Source: Tubulanus polymorphus
Taxonomy: Eukaryota > Nemertea > Palaeonemertea > Tubulaniformes > Tubulanidae
Assembly: GCF_964204645.1 (NCBI RefSeq)
Contig: NC_134035.1
Location: forward strand, 374,001 to 425,000
Length of the DNA: 51,000 nt
Direction: 5' to 3'
The notes below the pieces were generated by a model. That model saw only the letters and a program-made list of their open reading frames with translations, had not been told where the DNA came from and ran no database searches. A program made the position numbers and the translations under genes. Positions 10,686-24,000 of the stretch are shown piece by piece. The first letter of the stretch is position 1. Each line of letters opens with the position of its first letter.

Positions 10686-11112
10686 TCATTTGAACACTTG
10701 CCTCAACTTGGGCTTAAACGACAAGTGAAACTGTGTACTCTGAATAAAACATTGTTTCTTATAATCCATTTTACACTGTATCGAAGAATTGTCAACAAGT
10801 CTAATAGGGAGAACAATAGACTCAATTTTTTTAAATAAATCAAAAATAAATTAAGTTCAGAAATTAGCCTACACCTTTCACGCCTAAATACTGAAATATT
10901 TTCCAAATGATCAAAATTATAATTTGTCGGCTTGAAAAAATTGGAAACACATTGTTAGAAATGAAAAAAATGGAGTCTCTTTTCTCTTATTCAACTAGAG
11001 TAGATTCTTTTTCTATCTTTCAATACAGCATAAAATGGATATAAAAGCTAGTTCATTTAGACTGCACCGTTTCACTATCATATCAAGACCAAACTCGAGG
11101 CATGTGTTCAAA
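10686..11112. mobile_element. about 425-bp MITE, family A copy 1
   Basis: The left end reads CATTTGAACACTTGCCTCAA; the right end, reverse-complemented, reads CTTTTGAACACATGCCTCGA. These long imperfect terminal inverted repeats continue inward (CAAGTGAAACTGTGTACTCT against TAGTGAAACGGTGCAGTCTA). A second copy lies at 37383-37813 and a half copy at about 14740-14840. No coding capacity, so it is non-autonomous. Confidence 0.7.
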
Positions 11113-11261
11113 AGATTAAGAAAATTATCCCGAAAAATCTACCACAGACAGAAAAATATAAGACTTACGTTAGACTTACGTTAGATAAGAAAAAAAAAGA
11201 AAAAAAACCGAACTCCTTAAAATTGTAATAATAAATCCTAAACTATCACTAAACCTAAACT

Positions 11262-11602
11262 ATAAAAAAAAAGGTAGGAAGAGGGGGGCCAAGATCTCGG
11301 CACAGCGAGCCAGGGGGGTTAGTGCACATCCTGCGCTCGCTAGGAGGGTACATGACCACCCTCCTGCAACCTCGGGAGGACCTCCTACTGCAGCCTCGGG
11401 AGGTCTTATGCCTCGTGCTACAGCCTCGAGAGATTTTATACCTCCTATTCCGTCACTTCCGACGGAAATACGCCATTGCCAGCTATGGAAGAATGGGATG
11501 TATGTTTTGTGCGAGTTTATCTCCGGAAGGCCCGGATCTGCGGCCATCAACCCAGCACCGTACGATTCATATCGAGATATGACTAGTAACTCCGAGAGGT
11601 AG
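11262..11602 (+). other. GC-rich open stretch, possibly an exon, strand uncertain
   Basis: An island of higher GC in AT-rich DNA, open on both strands. The plus frame runs about 113 codons without a stop, has its first Met at 11408 and ends in SNSER before TAG. It includes two related GGP/GGL repeats and a more protein-like tail (LPTEIRHCQLWKNGMYVLCE). The minus frame is open for 122 codons (11260-11628). Open frames on both strands are expected from GC content, so I do not call a gene. Confidence 0.25.
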
Positions 11603-11649
11603 CCCAACCATAGAAACAATGATAGCAACTAGTAAAACAGAATACAGAG

Positions 11650-11840
11650 TCTGACTAGTCACAAGAATACCTAGCCACGTATATACCTAGTCATGTGCAC
11701 ACCCAGCCATGTGTACATCCAGCCATGTGCACACCTAGTCATGTGTACACCTAGTCATGTGCACACCCAGCCATGTGTACATCCAGCCATGCGCACACCC
11801 AGCCATGTGTACAACTGGTCATATGCATACTTAGTACCTG
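11650..11840. repeat. about 17-bp CTAGTCATG/CAGCCATG minisatellite
   Basis: About ten units alternating CCTAGTCATGTGCACACC and CAGCCATGTGTACAT. It is related, in the opposite orientation, to the array at 8985-9150. Confidence 0.88.
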
Positions 11841-11869
11841 AATACATATGTACCAAGCACCTAACAGCA

Positions 11870-11985
11870 CCTGCACCTAAAAGGATCTGCACCTGTACCT
11901 GAGAGCATCTGCACCTGTACCTAAAAGGATCTGCACCTGTACCTAAAAGGATCTGCACCTGTACCTTATAGTATCTGCACTTGGA
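11870..11985. repeat. 23-bp minisatellite
   Basis: About five units of AAAAGGATCTGCACCTGTAC plus CT, with variants GAGAGCATCTG and TATAGTATCTG. Confidence 0.88.
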
Positions 11986-12220
11986 AAATTGACTGCAATT
12001 TTCGCAGAGTAATTTTTACTCAAATTGCTGAAAATTAGAAAATATCGACGAGGCGAACACGTCGAAAAAACGTTTGACACGCAAAATATTGTTTTAGAAA
12101 AAATCGGTTTAAGAAAATGCCGAGATATCGATCGACGGTTTTTCGAATAATCTGAACTCAATTGAGCTGATTATCAATTTATCGACTGATCGACTTTCAA
12201 CTGACTACTACGACCGAGTC

Positions 12221-12860
12221 ACTGACTTATAAAGACTTACTGACTACTACTGAACATGACTACTGTGATTGAGTGACTGCTACAGAGTCACCAATACTAT
12301 TACTATTAATGACAAAATGACTACTACGAGTCACTGACTACAACTTAGTGACTACTATTAACCAAAAAATGACTACTACAACTGACTTATAAAGACTTAC
12401 TGACTACTACTGATCATGACTGCTGTGATTGAGTGACTGCTACAGAGTCACCAATACTATTACTATTAATAACAAAATGACTACTACGAGTCACTGACTA
12501 CAACTTAGTGACTACTACTAACCAAAAAATGACTACTACAACTGACTTATAAAGACTTACTGACTACTACTGATCATGACTACTGTGATTGAGTGACTGC
12601 TACAGAGTCACCAATACTATTACTATTAATGACAAAATAACTACTACGAGTCACTGACTACAACTTAGTGACTACTATTAACCAAAAAATGACTACTACA
12701 ACTGACTTATAAAGACTTACTGACTACTACTGATCATGACTGCTGTGATTGAGTGACTGCTACAGAGTCACCAATACTATTACTATTAATGACAAAATGA
12801 CTACTACGAGTCACTGACTACAACTTAGTGACTACTACTAACCAAAAAATGACTAGTATG
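12221..12860. repeat. 160-bp tandem repeat, four copies
   Basis: ACTGACTTATAAAGACTTAC starts at 12221, 12381, 12541 and 12701, an exact 160-bp period. Inside, shorter TGACTACTAC words repeat, so the 160-mer itself grew from a shorter unit. It lies immediately downstream of the micro-exon gene stop codon. Confidence 0.95.
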
Positions 12861-13043
12861 ACTGCGTAACTTGACTGAATGACTACACTACTACTGCTGA
12901 TTAACTGACTACCATGACCGATGAAAAAAACTGTTTCGTTGAACTGCTGATTACCCGGATACAGGAAGCAGTTGAATTGTAAATGACCCAGTGAAGCAGT
13001 GAACAAACAAGCCTACCTCGTTACTGGATCATTTACGATTCAT

Positions 13044-13511
13044 CTACTCCCTGTACCCACGCCTAAACAAGACCGATTTTAAATCATGTAAAAGAGCCTT
13101 TGATCTATCCGAAGATAGAAGCTCCTCCCACGGTCCCACGGAACCGCGAGCCACCACCCGCACTTCGGCGCGGCATCGGTCGCTGGACAGAACTCTGTCC
13201 AGCGCCGAAACCGGGGCAGCGGCCAACGGCTCCACGGGGGCAGGAGGAACCCCTCTTACCTCCTCAACCTCCACGACCATCTCCTCTTCTACCAGTTCCG
13301 GCTCCGGCTCCGGCTCCGGGACCGGTTCAAACACCGGTTCCGGTTCCGGCTCCGGCTCCGGCACCGGCACCGCCTCCACCACCTCCGGAACTACCACGAC
13401 GCCGATCTCCTCCCCTCCGCCACCGCGTCGCTCCCCCTCGGGAGGCGCCACACCACCGCGACGAACCGCCGGACGGCGTCGTCTTCGATGCCGAGCGGTG
13501 CGCGTGCCCGT
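13044..13511 (-). CDS. micro-exon gene terminal exon 41 (Pro-Glu repeat, stop)
   Basis: A 468-nt exon after CTTTTTTTTGCAG, 155 codons plus TAG. It opens TGTRTARHRRRRRPAVRRGG, has a Gly/Glu stretch, then a Pro-Glu repeat (VPEPEPEPEPEP and again PEPEPEPE), a Val/Glu segment, and a C-terminal part with two related motifs, LDRVLSSDR and WEELLSSDR, ending LFRRGYRE. The DNA is much richer in GC than the introns. The antisense frame (13100-13546, plus) is also open because of the repeat and is not a gene. Confidence 0.87.
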   Translation of the reverse strand, partial: TGTRTARHRRRRRPAVRRGGVAPPEGERRGGGGEEIGVVVVPEVVEAVPVPEPEPEPEPVFEPVPEPEPEPELVEEEMVVEVEEVRGVPPAPVEPLAAAPVSALDRVLSSDRCRAEVRVVARGSVGPWEELLSSDRSKALLHDLKSVLFRRGYRE

Positions 13512-14932
13512 CTGCAAAAAAAAGAAAACATTCATTTACTAAATGATCGGTTGAAAAGTGATTTTTTACAGAAAATTTTCGGATCAGTAACCGAGCTGAA
13601 ATAATGGAACAATTGATTACATATAAACAAAGAGATAAATCGTCGCGATCTGGGAAACAATATTCTAAAGGGTTAGAAAATAAAGCAAAAAAAAAAATGA
13701 CGATGGCTCGCTGAAAATGAAAGTATTATTTAAGAAAAGATATTATAAGTGATTCATAAAAACTGTTCGTGTGAGAGAAATTCATTCGAAATCAAAACTG
13801 AGAGAAATATAAAAAAAACAGTTAATGTTGAGATGATGCTTACCTCCCGTAACTCCCCCTCCCACAGCCGCCCGTCCACGCGACGGGACCACCTCTGTGC
13901 AAGAGGGTGCGGCTGCCGGAGGGTCCGCTGCCTAGGGCGCCTATCCGGGGAGGCAGCAGCTGGAACGGGGTCTGCCAGCTGGTCATCCAAGACAGGACCA
14001 AGGTTCAAGTGAAAGAGGTCTATGGCCTCTTTCACGTCCTCCGGACCATCCTCCACCGTCTCAATTAATATTGGTTCCACTGTAAAATATAAAATAGAAA
14101 GAAATACATTAACAATCAGGAGAAACAATTAATATATCAAGGGCGGATCCAGTCCCCCGCCTTTAATATCTTGAGGTGCCCTCGAGATATTTTAGGAATT
14201 TCTTTTTCCATTTTATAAAGAAATATCAAGTATTCCCTCATGATGGCTATCGAATAGCCTCGGGCAACAAAATTTCAAAATTTTCTGGGGAGAAACACTT
14301 AAGACCCCTTTCATCCCTTCACGAGTGCTCATGTGCCCTTCAGTAAACCTTCCAAAAATCCTGGCTCAGCCCTTGTAGATTTACAGTGAACCCAGTGTAG
14401 CTAGTAATCTCATTAATACAAAATGGTTGACTTTCCACTTGAAGCGTGATTGGTTGCCAATAATTTGTGACATCATCATGCAGCAGAATGGGGGATGCGG
14501 AAAGAAGACAATATGAGTCTCGATGAGTGACATTGATGGGCTGGTTGAGAGTTTAGGTTTGTCGGGACAGGGTTACTACAGTACAGCACAGAAGTAACTA
14601 AACATTGTATCATTGTATTGTTCAGTCACATGAACAAATAAATAGGTGTCATACCATCAGCGAACCATCACTTAACCATCAGGTGAACCCCTGCCATAAC
14701 CGCAAACCATGATTCATGATGATTTGAAAATAATTCTAAATGGTAGGCATGGAAACTTGTTAAAATTGATGGTTTATTCAGACCGCGCGGTATCACTGGT
14801 CGTATTTAAACCAAATTTGATGCGGTATGTGTTTAAAACAATGAGCGACATATGGTATATGGAGTATATTACTTCATGCCTTGCCAAACACTAATTACTT
14901 ACTCACCAAATCACTCAATTAACCTGTTCTTA

Positions 14933-15019
<87 letters not shown>

Positions 15020-18000
15020 TTTTAGTCAATATCTCACACCTGACGATGATCTCTAGGGTGAGATCGAAACGTCGTGTTCTTATGTTTTAGATTGTTTCCA
15101 TAAATAAATTCTCGATTTTAGAATTCTTTTAATTTGTAAATAAAGTTGGTTTTTATCTTATTAACCCTTTCAGTGCTGACTGATCAATACCCTATAGTGC
15201 TGGAGATAATTTGAAAATTTTGAAAAATTCCACCCAAGTGTGTTGAATAACGGGAATAGCACTACAGTGCGTCTACACCACGGCGCGGTGTATCGTTAGT
15301 TACTGATATTTCACGATGTGTCTGAAAATGGTTGACGCCGCACGAAAATAAATAGGCTTTTGTTATACAGAATTCTGTTGTAAACAGAAAGGGAACAATG
15401 ATCTCGTTTTTCGATTTCAATTATTTCTAGGATGTACCGTCAATAAGACCCGGGGCTTGATGAGGCAGTGGCTGCGTTACTGTGGCAAGCGAGGATCAGC
15501 TAGTGGTTACTCCTCAATTACCGTGCTTCAATTTCGTCGACACTTCCCGATTGAACTGTAGCCGACTCATCGCTTTATCAATACGCGAAAGTTCACGATT
15601 GGTAGAACACTTTATCCGTGTTGACGCGATGAGGAGAGAATCCCACAATGATAATAAAAAGTCCGAAAATGAAACTTCGAGATAGTAGTTTATTTCAACG
15701 TTTTGACTATATCCTAATAGTCATCTTCAGGAATAATTCCTGATTATTCCTGAAGATGACTATTAGGATATAGTCGAAACGTTGAAATAAACTACTATCT
15801 CGAAGTTTCATTTTCGGACTTTTTATTATCATTGTGGGATTCTCTCCTCAACGTGAAAGTTGCTCGAACAAAAATTCGTTTGATTATATTTGAATTTTGT
15901 AAGCGAAAATCGAGTTCGAAAATAAACTAATTTCATCGCGTATCAACGAGTGTACCAGTACCTTATTCAATGTACGTTGAGGATACTTATCTCAACACGA
16001 GCGGGGGGGGGGGGGATGAAAAATGATGTGATCAGTGGAAAGAGAGAGGAGAGAGTATAAATGCAAAAAGTTGTACTTACATCGCGTCAAAAAATTAAGT
16101 AGATACCGCGGATCCGCGGCGATATTCCGCCTTATCTCTTCGATGACTGTAAAATAAATAAATGAGAAAAATTATTAGTATTTCATTAAATCATGGACGA
16201 TCAATAGGAGTTTTACGACGTGGACAATACAGTCAAAGTCCGTTATACTGCCGCCATACTCCATCAGGAGTGACATGATTTTGGGCATTTTAACGTGCTG
16301 GATCCAGTTCCACAAATGAGTTAACTCTGAACTCATAATCTAGTTCTACATTTGCGAGAGTTAACTCTGAACTCAGAATCTAGTTCTACATTTGCGAGAG
16401 TTAACTCTGAACTCAGGATCCAGTTCCACAGATGAGTTAGATTTAACTCTGAACACAGAATCCAGTGCTACAGTTACGAGTTAAAGTTAACTCTGAACTC
16501 AGGATCCAGTTCTACAGTTACGAGTTAAAGTTAACTCTGAACTCGGGATCCAGGACCCAGTTCCACAGTTGTGAGTTACAGTTAACTAAATTAATCATCA
16601 GTTATCAACAGTAAGGCGCTCAGTAACATCTTTCATATTTCTGTTCAAATCAGAGACAAATTCAGTATTTCTTGTCATAAAATAGTAACAAATACCGAAA
16701 ATCAGTAACAGTTTGGGCAGCTCTGCTAAAAATGTCTGGCTACAAACGGACATATCTAAATAGGATCATGAATATGTGTAGACTTACCATTTTCCGTCGC
16801 ATCGACGGGGGCGGCATGGGCGGCAGCTGCATTTTCTGCCTATAATATAATAACAATCATGATGTTAAGGTTTAAGAAAACAACAAAAAAATTTGTCAAA
16901 ATTTATGCAGTTTTTACTAGCGTTTCGATAACACGAATCGTAATTAGAGAGATAATGGGGCCAATTCCCTATATGAAATCAAAAGCTGAAATAGAGCCTG
17001 CAAACAAGAGCATTTCAAGAGCTCAACTAATGCAGCGCAAAGTTTCCAAACAAACCAAGAAATCACAATTTCAAAGTTTTTTTTGATTTCTCTTTATAGT
17101 ACATTCGCCGTTTATGTATAGCAGTTCCGGTCCATTGGATAATCCTTTCATCATCGCTTTAATGAAATTTGAACAGTAGGGAACTGGCACGCCAGCTATC
17201 CCTTCAGATGGCACCGCTTAGGTATGTGAGACAATCTAATGGGACAGAAAGTGAATTTCAGAGACGTCGTCTGCGCGACAAAAAGTCGTCAAATTAGAGC
17301 ATCGATATTTTTTCGCGCATCTCTTATTGTATTAATAGTGAGCACTGGATCATATCATTACGGTTAAAAATACCTGACAATTTGATATCTCTAATTTGAG
17401 TAGTTTTCACCTGAATATATGACAGCGCAAGGGCTCTAATATCAAAAATGGTAGTTGAAAAAGAAATAACCACAACTAGAAATCATTGTGATCTTGAAAG
17501 TATTTTGATATTTCAAAGCTCTTAAAATGGAGGCACTACTCTCAAAGTCGTTATCAGGTCTGGATCGGAATACCACTAACTCAGTAAACAATTCAAACTT
17601 ACTCTACGGCGTCGGAGCCGCGGGGAGCGCCGCAATTGCGGTATCTCGTCTCTCTGGAAAAAACAAAACGATCAACATTGATTAAATCATCGAAACATTA
17701 AATGATATCTTACTGTTTGGAGAGTTCGGTATCAGAATAAGCTCGGTAGGACCAGAGAGATTCAGGGATTCTATATGTGAATAGCTCGGTAGGACCTGCG
17801 AGGTTCAGGGATTCTACATGTGAATAGCTCGGTAGGACCTGCGAGGTTCAGGGATTCTACATGTGAATAGCTCGGTAGGACCAGCGAGGTTCAGGGATTC
17901 TATATGCGAATAGCTCGGTAGGACCAGAGAGATTCAGGGATTCTATATGTGAATAGCTCGGTAGGACCTGCGAGGTTCAGGGATTCTACATGTGAATAGC

Positions 18001-21000
18001 TCGGTAGGACCTGCGAGGTTCAGGGATTCTACATGTGAATAGCTCGGTAGGACCAGCGAGGTTCAGGGATTCTATATGCGAATAGCTCGGTAGGACCAGA
18101 GAGATTCAGGGATTCTATATGTGAATAGCTCGGTAGGACCAGAGATTCAGGGATTCTACATGTGAATAGCTCGGTAGGACCAGAGATTCAGGGATTCTAT
18201 ATGTGAATAGCTCGGTAGGACCAGAGATTCAGGGATTCTATGTGAATAGCTCGGTAGGACCAGAGATTCAGGGATTCTGTATGTCTTCCTGTTCATTGAC
18301 GTGTCAGTAATGATCAACACATTCAGTGTATTTGATGCATTATAATTATTTTCACTTATAGTTCAAACTTACATCAGCTTGCGGCGGCGGCGGCGGCGTC
18401 GCAGGTGTTTCAGTCTAAAAAGTAAAAAAACGATATTTCCATTGGTTATAAAAACATGAAAATGATTCATTTCAATTTAATATAATAAAACTTGGTTCCA
18501 CAGTTCAGGACCCAGTCCCACAGTTACAGAACCTGGCTCCGCAGTTCTGGACCCAGTTCCACAGTTTGAAGTTATGATCTAGTAAAGAGTTACCGATGCT
18601 GGATCCTAGTTTTCCAGCCAATGATATTCAGTTAGTTCCGTGCGATAGTCATCAAGCCGATTGTCATAAATTTCTAGATCTCTCCCTGTCCCGCCGCCCC
18701 AGAATTAGGTATTTTTACTTTTTTTTGGTTTCGATTTTTTGGTGCCACGAGATCCAAAGCAGAAGAATTCTACACTATTTTAATTCTTTTTCCGATGCAG
18801 ATTTTGAAAACAATAAAATATCCTCATAATCATTGGTGAACCACAATGATGATAATCTACAGGACTTAAAACAGGTCAATTTGTCAGTTTTTACCATAGT
18901 TTATCATTGTTACAATGGTGGTTGTCACCTATGTTGAGGATTTACCGCTAGGGGCAACATTGAAACCCGGTCTATGAAATCGGGCCACGGTTGAGGATTT
19001 ACCCCTAGGAGAAAATGATGTGGTCTATAAAACCCTGCCCAGATTATCAATAAACTTATTTGAAATTAGCTTCACTTAAAATGATTTGACTCAAATCAAA
19101 CTTACTTTAACCGGTCCGACGCGTGCCCGTTTAGGGCTAACGGGGTCCTATAAAATAAAAACAAGTTGAAATCAACATCCAGAATTTTCAAACATATTTC
19201 TGAAGGAAATCTCAATTTCAGATTATCTTAATAATCTTTGGTGAGCCACGAAAATGATAATCTACACAACTAAAAAATGGAAATGAATAACCATGAACTG
19301 CGGGTGCAGAAACGACAACACCACTTGCAAAAAGGGCTTCAACAAACTCTCCACAATCACAAGAGGCACGTACTACCATCGCGAAAATCTTCTGCCTTTT
19401 TTTCCATGCCCAAAATAGATGTTCAAGCCACTTGGAAAGTGGTTTTTTTCGCATCGACAAACTCTCGTCGCAATCACAAATCATACTTGTCGTAAGCTTA
19501 AACTTTCACAAGATCCCGTCGGCAGGCGGACAGACGGAGAGACAGGCGGACAGACGGAGAGACAGGCACACAGACGAACGGACTGTAAAATGATTTGATG
19601 AAATTCAAACTCACCGATGCCGGTACCTCGAGCTTCCTCTTCTATAAAATAAAAAATCAACTTTAGTTTAACAACGTCAACAAAAATTCAGACATATTTC
19701 ATCTGCAGTCGTTTGTGTTCAACTGTAAATTCAATAGAAATGTTCACAATATTTACCGGCACATTCACGCACGTGTGGAATTCATTTCTCTACATAAAAA
19801 GAAAAACAAGAGCTCAATTTAGCTCAATTTAAATGAAAATCAGAATAAATAATCTTAAATCTCGCATTTTTTTAATAGCTTGGTTGACAGGGTAGACTAT
19901 TGAAATATCATTTCGGAAAATTTAAAAAAAAAGAACTCGCTCAGCGCGATAAACACAGTTTTTGAAGGAAGAGGGAACGATCGATAGGGCAATATACATA
20001 TGTCCAAAACAATGATCCTTGGAAAGTTCGAATTCTGCACACAAATGTGATCAAAAAAAAGAATAAACGCGCGGTTTTCAATTTTTTCATCATTCAAGCC
20101 GGGATTCTCATTCGGCGAAGGTGAAAAACTTTTTTGCTCGTTTTCCACTGAATTTGTTCCACGATTGGGAGTAAAAAAAATTCTACTTTTGTTTGACTTT
20201 TCTTCAAATTTCGGGAGGCGGTTCCCGTAAACCAAGCTATTTAAGAAAAAGCCTCATCTGGTGAACCATCAAAAATAGTTATTATTACGTTATAGGTTGT
20301 TACTAATGATCGGATTTATGAGAACCACAACGGTATAGTGTACATTATGGAATAAAGTTCAAGTTTTTGTCAGTAGATGGCAGGCAGGTGGTATTTATTA
20401 AGTGACTGGGTGTCAACATGTGTAACTGAAATTGTCTATTGTAAACTTACGTCAATTTGCACAATACGCGCGATTTCCGATTCCTAGAAATGTAAAGAAA
20501 AAAAATTCTGAAATCAAGTTTTGAATAACTATACCACGGATGAAAGATTCCATGATCTAAATTCTTAGTTGACCCTCGATTTAGAGACTATTTTGAGGAT
20601 AATTGAACCGATGGATGCTGCGTGACATGATTTCAATATTCTACTAACTCGGTCTGAAGAATATTCACATCGATACAAAACTGTGACCGAGCCGCAACTT
20701 TTAAACATTCTTAGTTTCACTTAAAAACATTGCTTCACACTATTATCAATACCAATTTTACGAATAATATGAACTTGGTAAGATAAATATTCACATCGAT
20801 ACAAACTGTGACCGAGTGCGACTACTTTCAAACACTCTTTAGATATAACTGGCTTCAGCTGTGATTAATTTAGGACCGAAGATACTACTCTATATAGCTT
20901 AATCAGTAGCGGATCCAAACTAGATTCCATTGTATTCCCGAATATAGTCAGAATAACATTTTTTTTTTTTTAAGTAACTCGATCCAACAGAATGTCCCAG

Positions 21001-24000
21001 ATACAAGGAAATTAGAACATATTTCAAAATTTTTATTGGTTAGGACCCCTAAACTGCGGCAGCTGCAGCGGTCAGGCAAAAAATATCTTTAAGGAATATA
21101 GCCAAATTCACCAGTCCCCCACGGAACTGCCCCTAAGTAATGACTTTAGAATTGAACCCATGATACCGTATAGCGGCTGCAAACAGATCGGTCACAATTA
21201 CCAGTGTTTATGTTTTCCAACAACAAATAAGCTAGCAAAAACTAGGTGCCTTTAGCCTACGAGCAAAATTGGTCGTAGCTTTAGCCAAGTTTGACCTTGG
21301 TGGAGATATGCTATGGGATCTCATAGAACATGGATATTTCAGCAGGAAAATCAATATCAGATTATAATAATCTGGTGAACTACGAAAATAATTATCTTTT
21401 ACAACTTACGATAATGGTAGGAGCCTCGGGCTCCGGCGGCGGCGGCTCTGGGAAATCATCATTCTAGTAATCAAAATAACATGAAATATCATGAAAAATT
21501 CTAGCTAACCCTAAAAGCGAGTATATATGGAGCCACCCACTAATGAAAGGGATGGCTCCAAATTCACTGAGAACGAGTAGGCGATCAAAAGGATATTTAC
21601 CCAAAGGTCGTCGAATAAATTGATGTCCTATAAAAAAGAATACAAAAAATTTATTACGATAAAATGTACGTATGTTTTTGGTAAATGACACTTACTGATC
21701 ACAAGTGACATATGGTCACGATAGTATCACAATTGCTTGCCAGTGAGGCTAGGCGTTCACCAGAGCCAAGTTTCATAGATGTTGGGAAAAAATAATACCA
21801 GCTGGGATCATTTCGAAATTTTTCAGTTATTACCAAGGTTTTCATTATGAAGTTGTCACCTATGTTGAAGATTTACCTATAGGCAACCAACAGGGCTGCC
21901 AACCTCTGAAAAGTGCTATCAGTAACAAATTGTAATATGAAAATAAATGTTCAAATCAATCAGTAATCAACAGTAAGACCCTCAGTTAGATCTTTCATAC
22001 TTCTCATATGCATCGAACAAATCAAATCAGTATTTCTTGTCATAAAAGAGTAACAAATACCGAAAATCAGGAACAGTTGGCAACTCTGGGTAACATTGAT
22101 ATCCGGTTTACAAAATCGGGCTCAGGTTGAAGAAATACCTCCAGGGTATTATTGATATACAGTCTATGAAACAGGGCTAAGGTTATCAATATTTAACATC
22201 GATATCGAAAATGATTTAATGAAATTGAAACTTACCTCGTCACGCGGAATCTTCGGCGGGCTTACGGGTTGCTGTAAAATATTTTTAAAAAAGTTGAAAT
22301 CAACATTCAGAATTTTGATACACATTGATAATAATCTACACGACTTAAAACAGGAAATAATGGTCAAGTCTTCATGAATAACCATAAGCTGTGGGTTCAG
22401 AGACGTGAACATCACCGACCGACCGACCGACCGACCGACCGACCGACCGACCGACCGACCGACCGACCGACCGACCGACCGACCGACCGACCGACCGACC
22501 GACCGACCGACCGATTCAATGAGATTGCCAGGTTTTCTAGGACATTAGCACCCTTGAATTGCTGAACAATGCCTATACCACTGGCGATTGTGAGATCCTA
22601 TCTATGGACGAAAAGACAGATTGAAAGTAATAACGGGAGAACGATTCGATAGAATTCAAACTGACCTCGTCGACGGATCGGCGTCGCTTTCTGGTGACCT
22701 ATAAAATAAACGAGCAACATTTAGATTTAATCATTTTTCATTTTCAAGTTCATGATCACGTGTAGTTCGAACATGGAAAGCATTTCATGAGAGAAATTGA
22801 GTGGAGCCGATTTAAGACTGCGAGGAAAGATATCAGTAATGTCAGTGATGAGCGAAAACTAAAAACATGGCCAAAACTTACTTCTTTCGTTGTTGTTATT
22901 GTTTGTTTGCTCTGATGCCATGAAAGAAAAAAAGAGAATTAATTTTAGTTTTGTTATTTTATGTTCAGTAGCACACGTAGGTATCAATATACGTAATAAA
23001 TGAGTTCTAAGCGACGGATGCCTCGTTATAGATATTGTTTTGATTCTGTATCGTTATTTAATAAAACGAACAGGAGAATTTTTATGACTTTGTTCGGTAT
23101 GAAATACATTGGCTGTCAGATAGAAATGAACACGACAGAAAATCCATGATACAGAAAAATGCTGACTTACTTCCTTCGGTGCTGCTGCTGTTGGTTTCTG
23201 TTGCAATAAAAGAAAGAAAATTCAGTAAGTTTTTTTTTTTAATATTTCATATACAGCAGCAAACGTTAATAAACACAGTAGACATAAAAACTGGACAGGT
23301 TTATATAGATGTCTGTATCTGAAAAATGATTTTGATGTCATTAGCATAAATATCTTACATTAAGTTAAGTGCAATTCCTGAGTGCTAATGGATTAAAGTT
23401 GATGTTAAGACAGGATCATCTACGAGGGAATACACGGGAAACGAATGACGCTCAATTATAAAATTGAAACTTACTCGTGCAGGAATGGCCGCTACCGCTG
23501 CTGTTGCCGTTGGTGTTGGTTTCTGTTGCAATAAAAGAAAGAAAATTCAGTAAGTTTTTTTTTTTATATTTCATATTCAGCAGCAAACGTTAAACACAGA
23601 AGACACAAAAACTGGGCAGGTTTAATATCTGTGTCTGGAAATCGATGAAAATCGCAAAAAATAATTGCCCATAGGCCAAGAGGTTTACCACAGCCTTATG
23701 AAATGCTTATATCAGGTAACGAAATAGGGATGTAAAGTGTAAGGTGCGAGAAGTTTCGGTCTCGGTTAGAGAAATGAACGTTATCGCGGACCCAAGACAG
23801 AGCCGCTATACCGCGCCGTTCATCAGTCAGAATAGGACCGATTCCATCGCATCTCAGCTGCAGCCTCGGTACGGGAATTCAGAGCGTCGTTACGAAATGC
23901 GAGTTAAACACACCTACTTCCCACTTAACCCATTAGCACTCAAGCCGCCCGAATCCGCCCCGGTACTTTTTTTGTATCCTGCACAAAAACGGTTATAGTG

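Noticed and set aside
13181-13204. 24-bp palindrome CGCTGGACAGA/TCTGTCCAGCG
   Set aside because: It lies within coding exon 41 and is explained by the codons there; too short to call separately.
13100-13546. 148-aa Pro-rich plus-strand ORF
   Set aside because: Antisense shadow of terminal exon 41; the minus frame fits splice sites and phase.
13749-14012. 87-aa plus-strand ORF
   Set aside because: Antisense shadow of exon 40.
22374-22565. ORF with TDRP repeats
   Set aside because: (GACC)n microsatellite in an intron.
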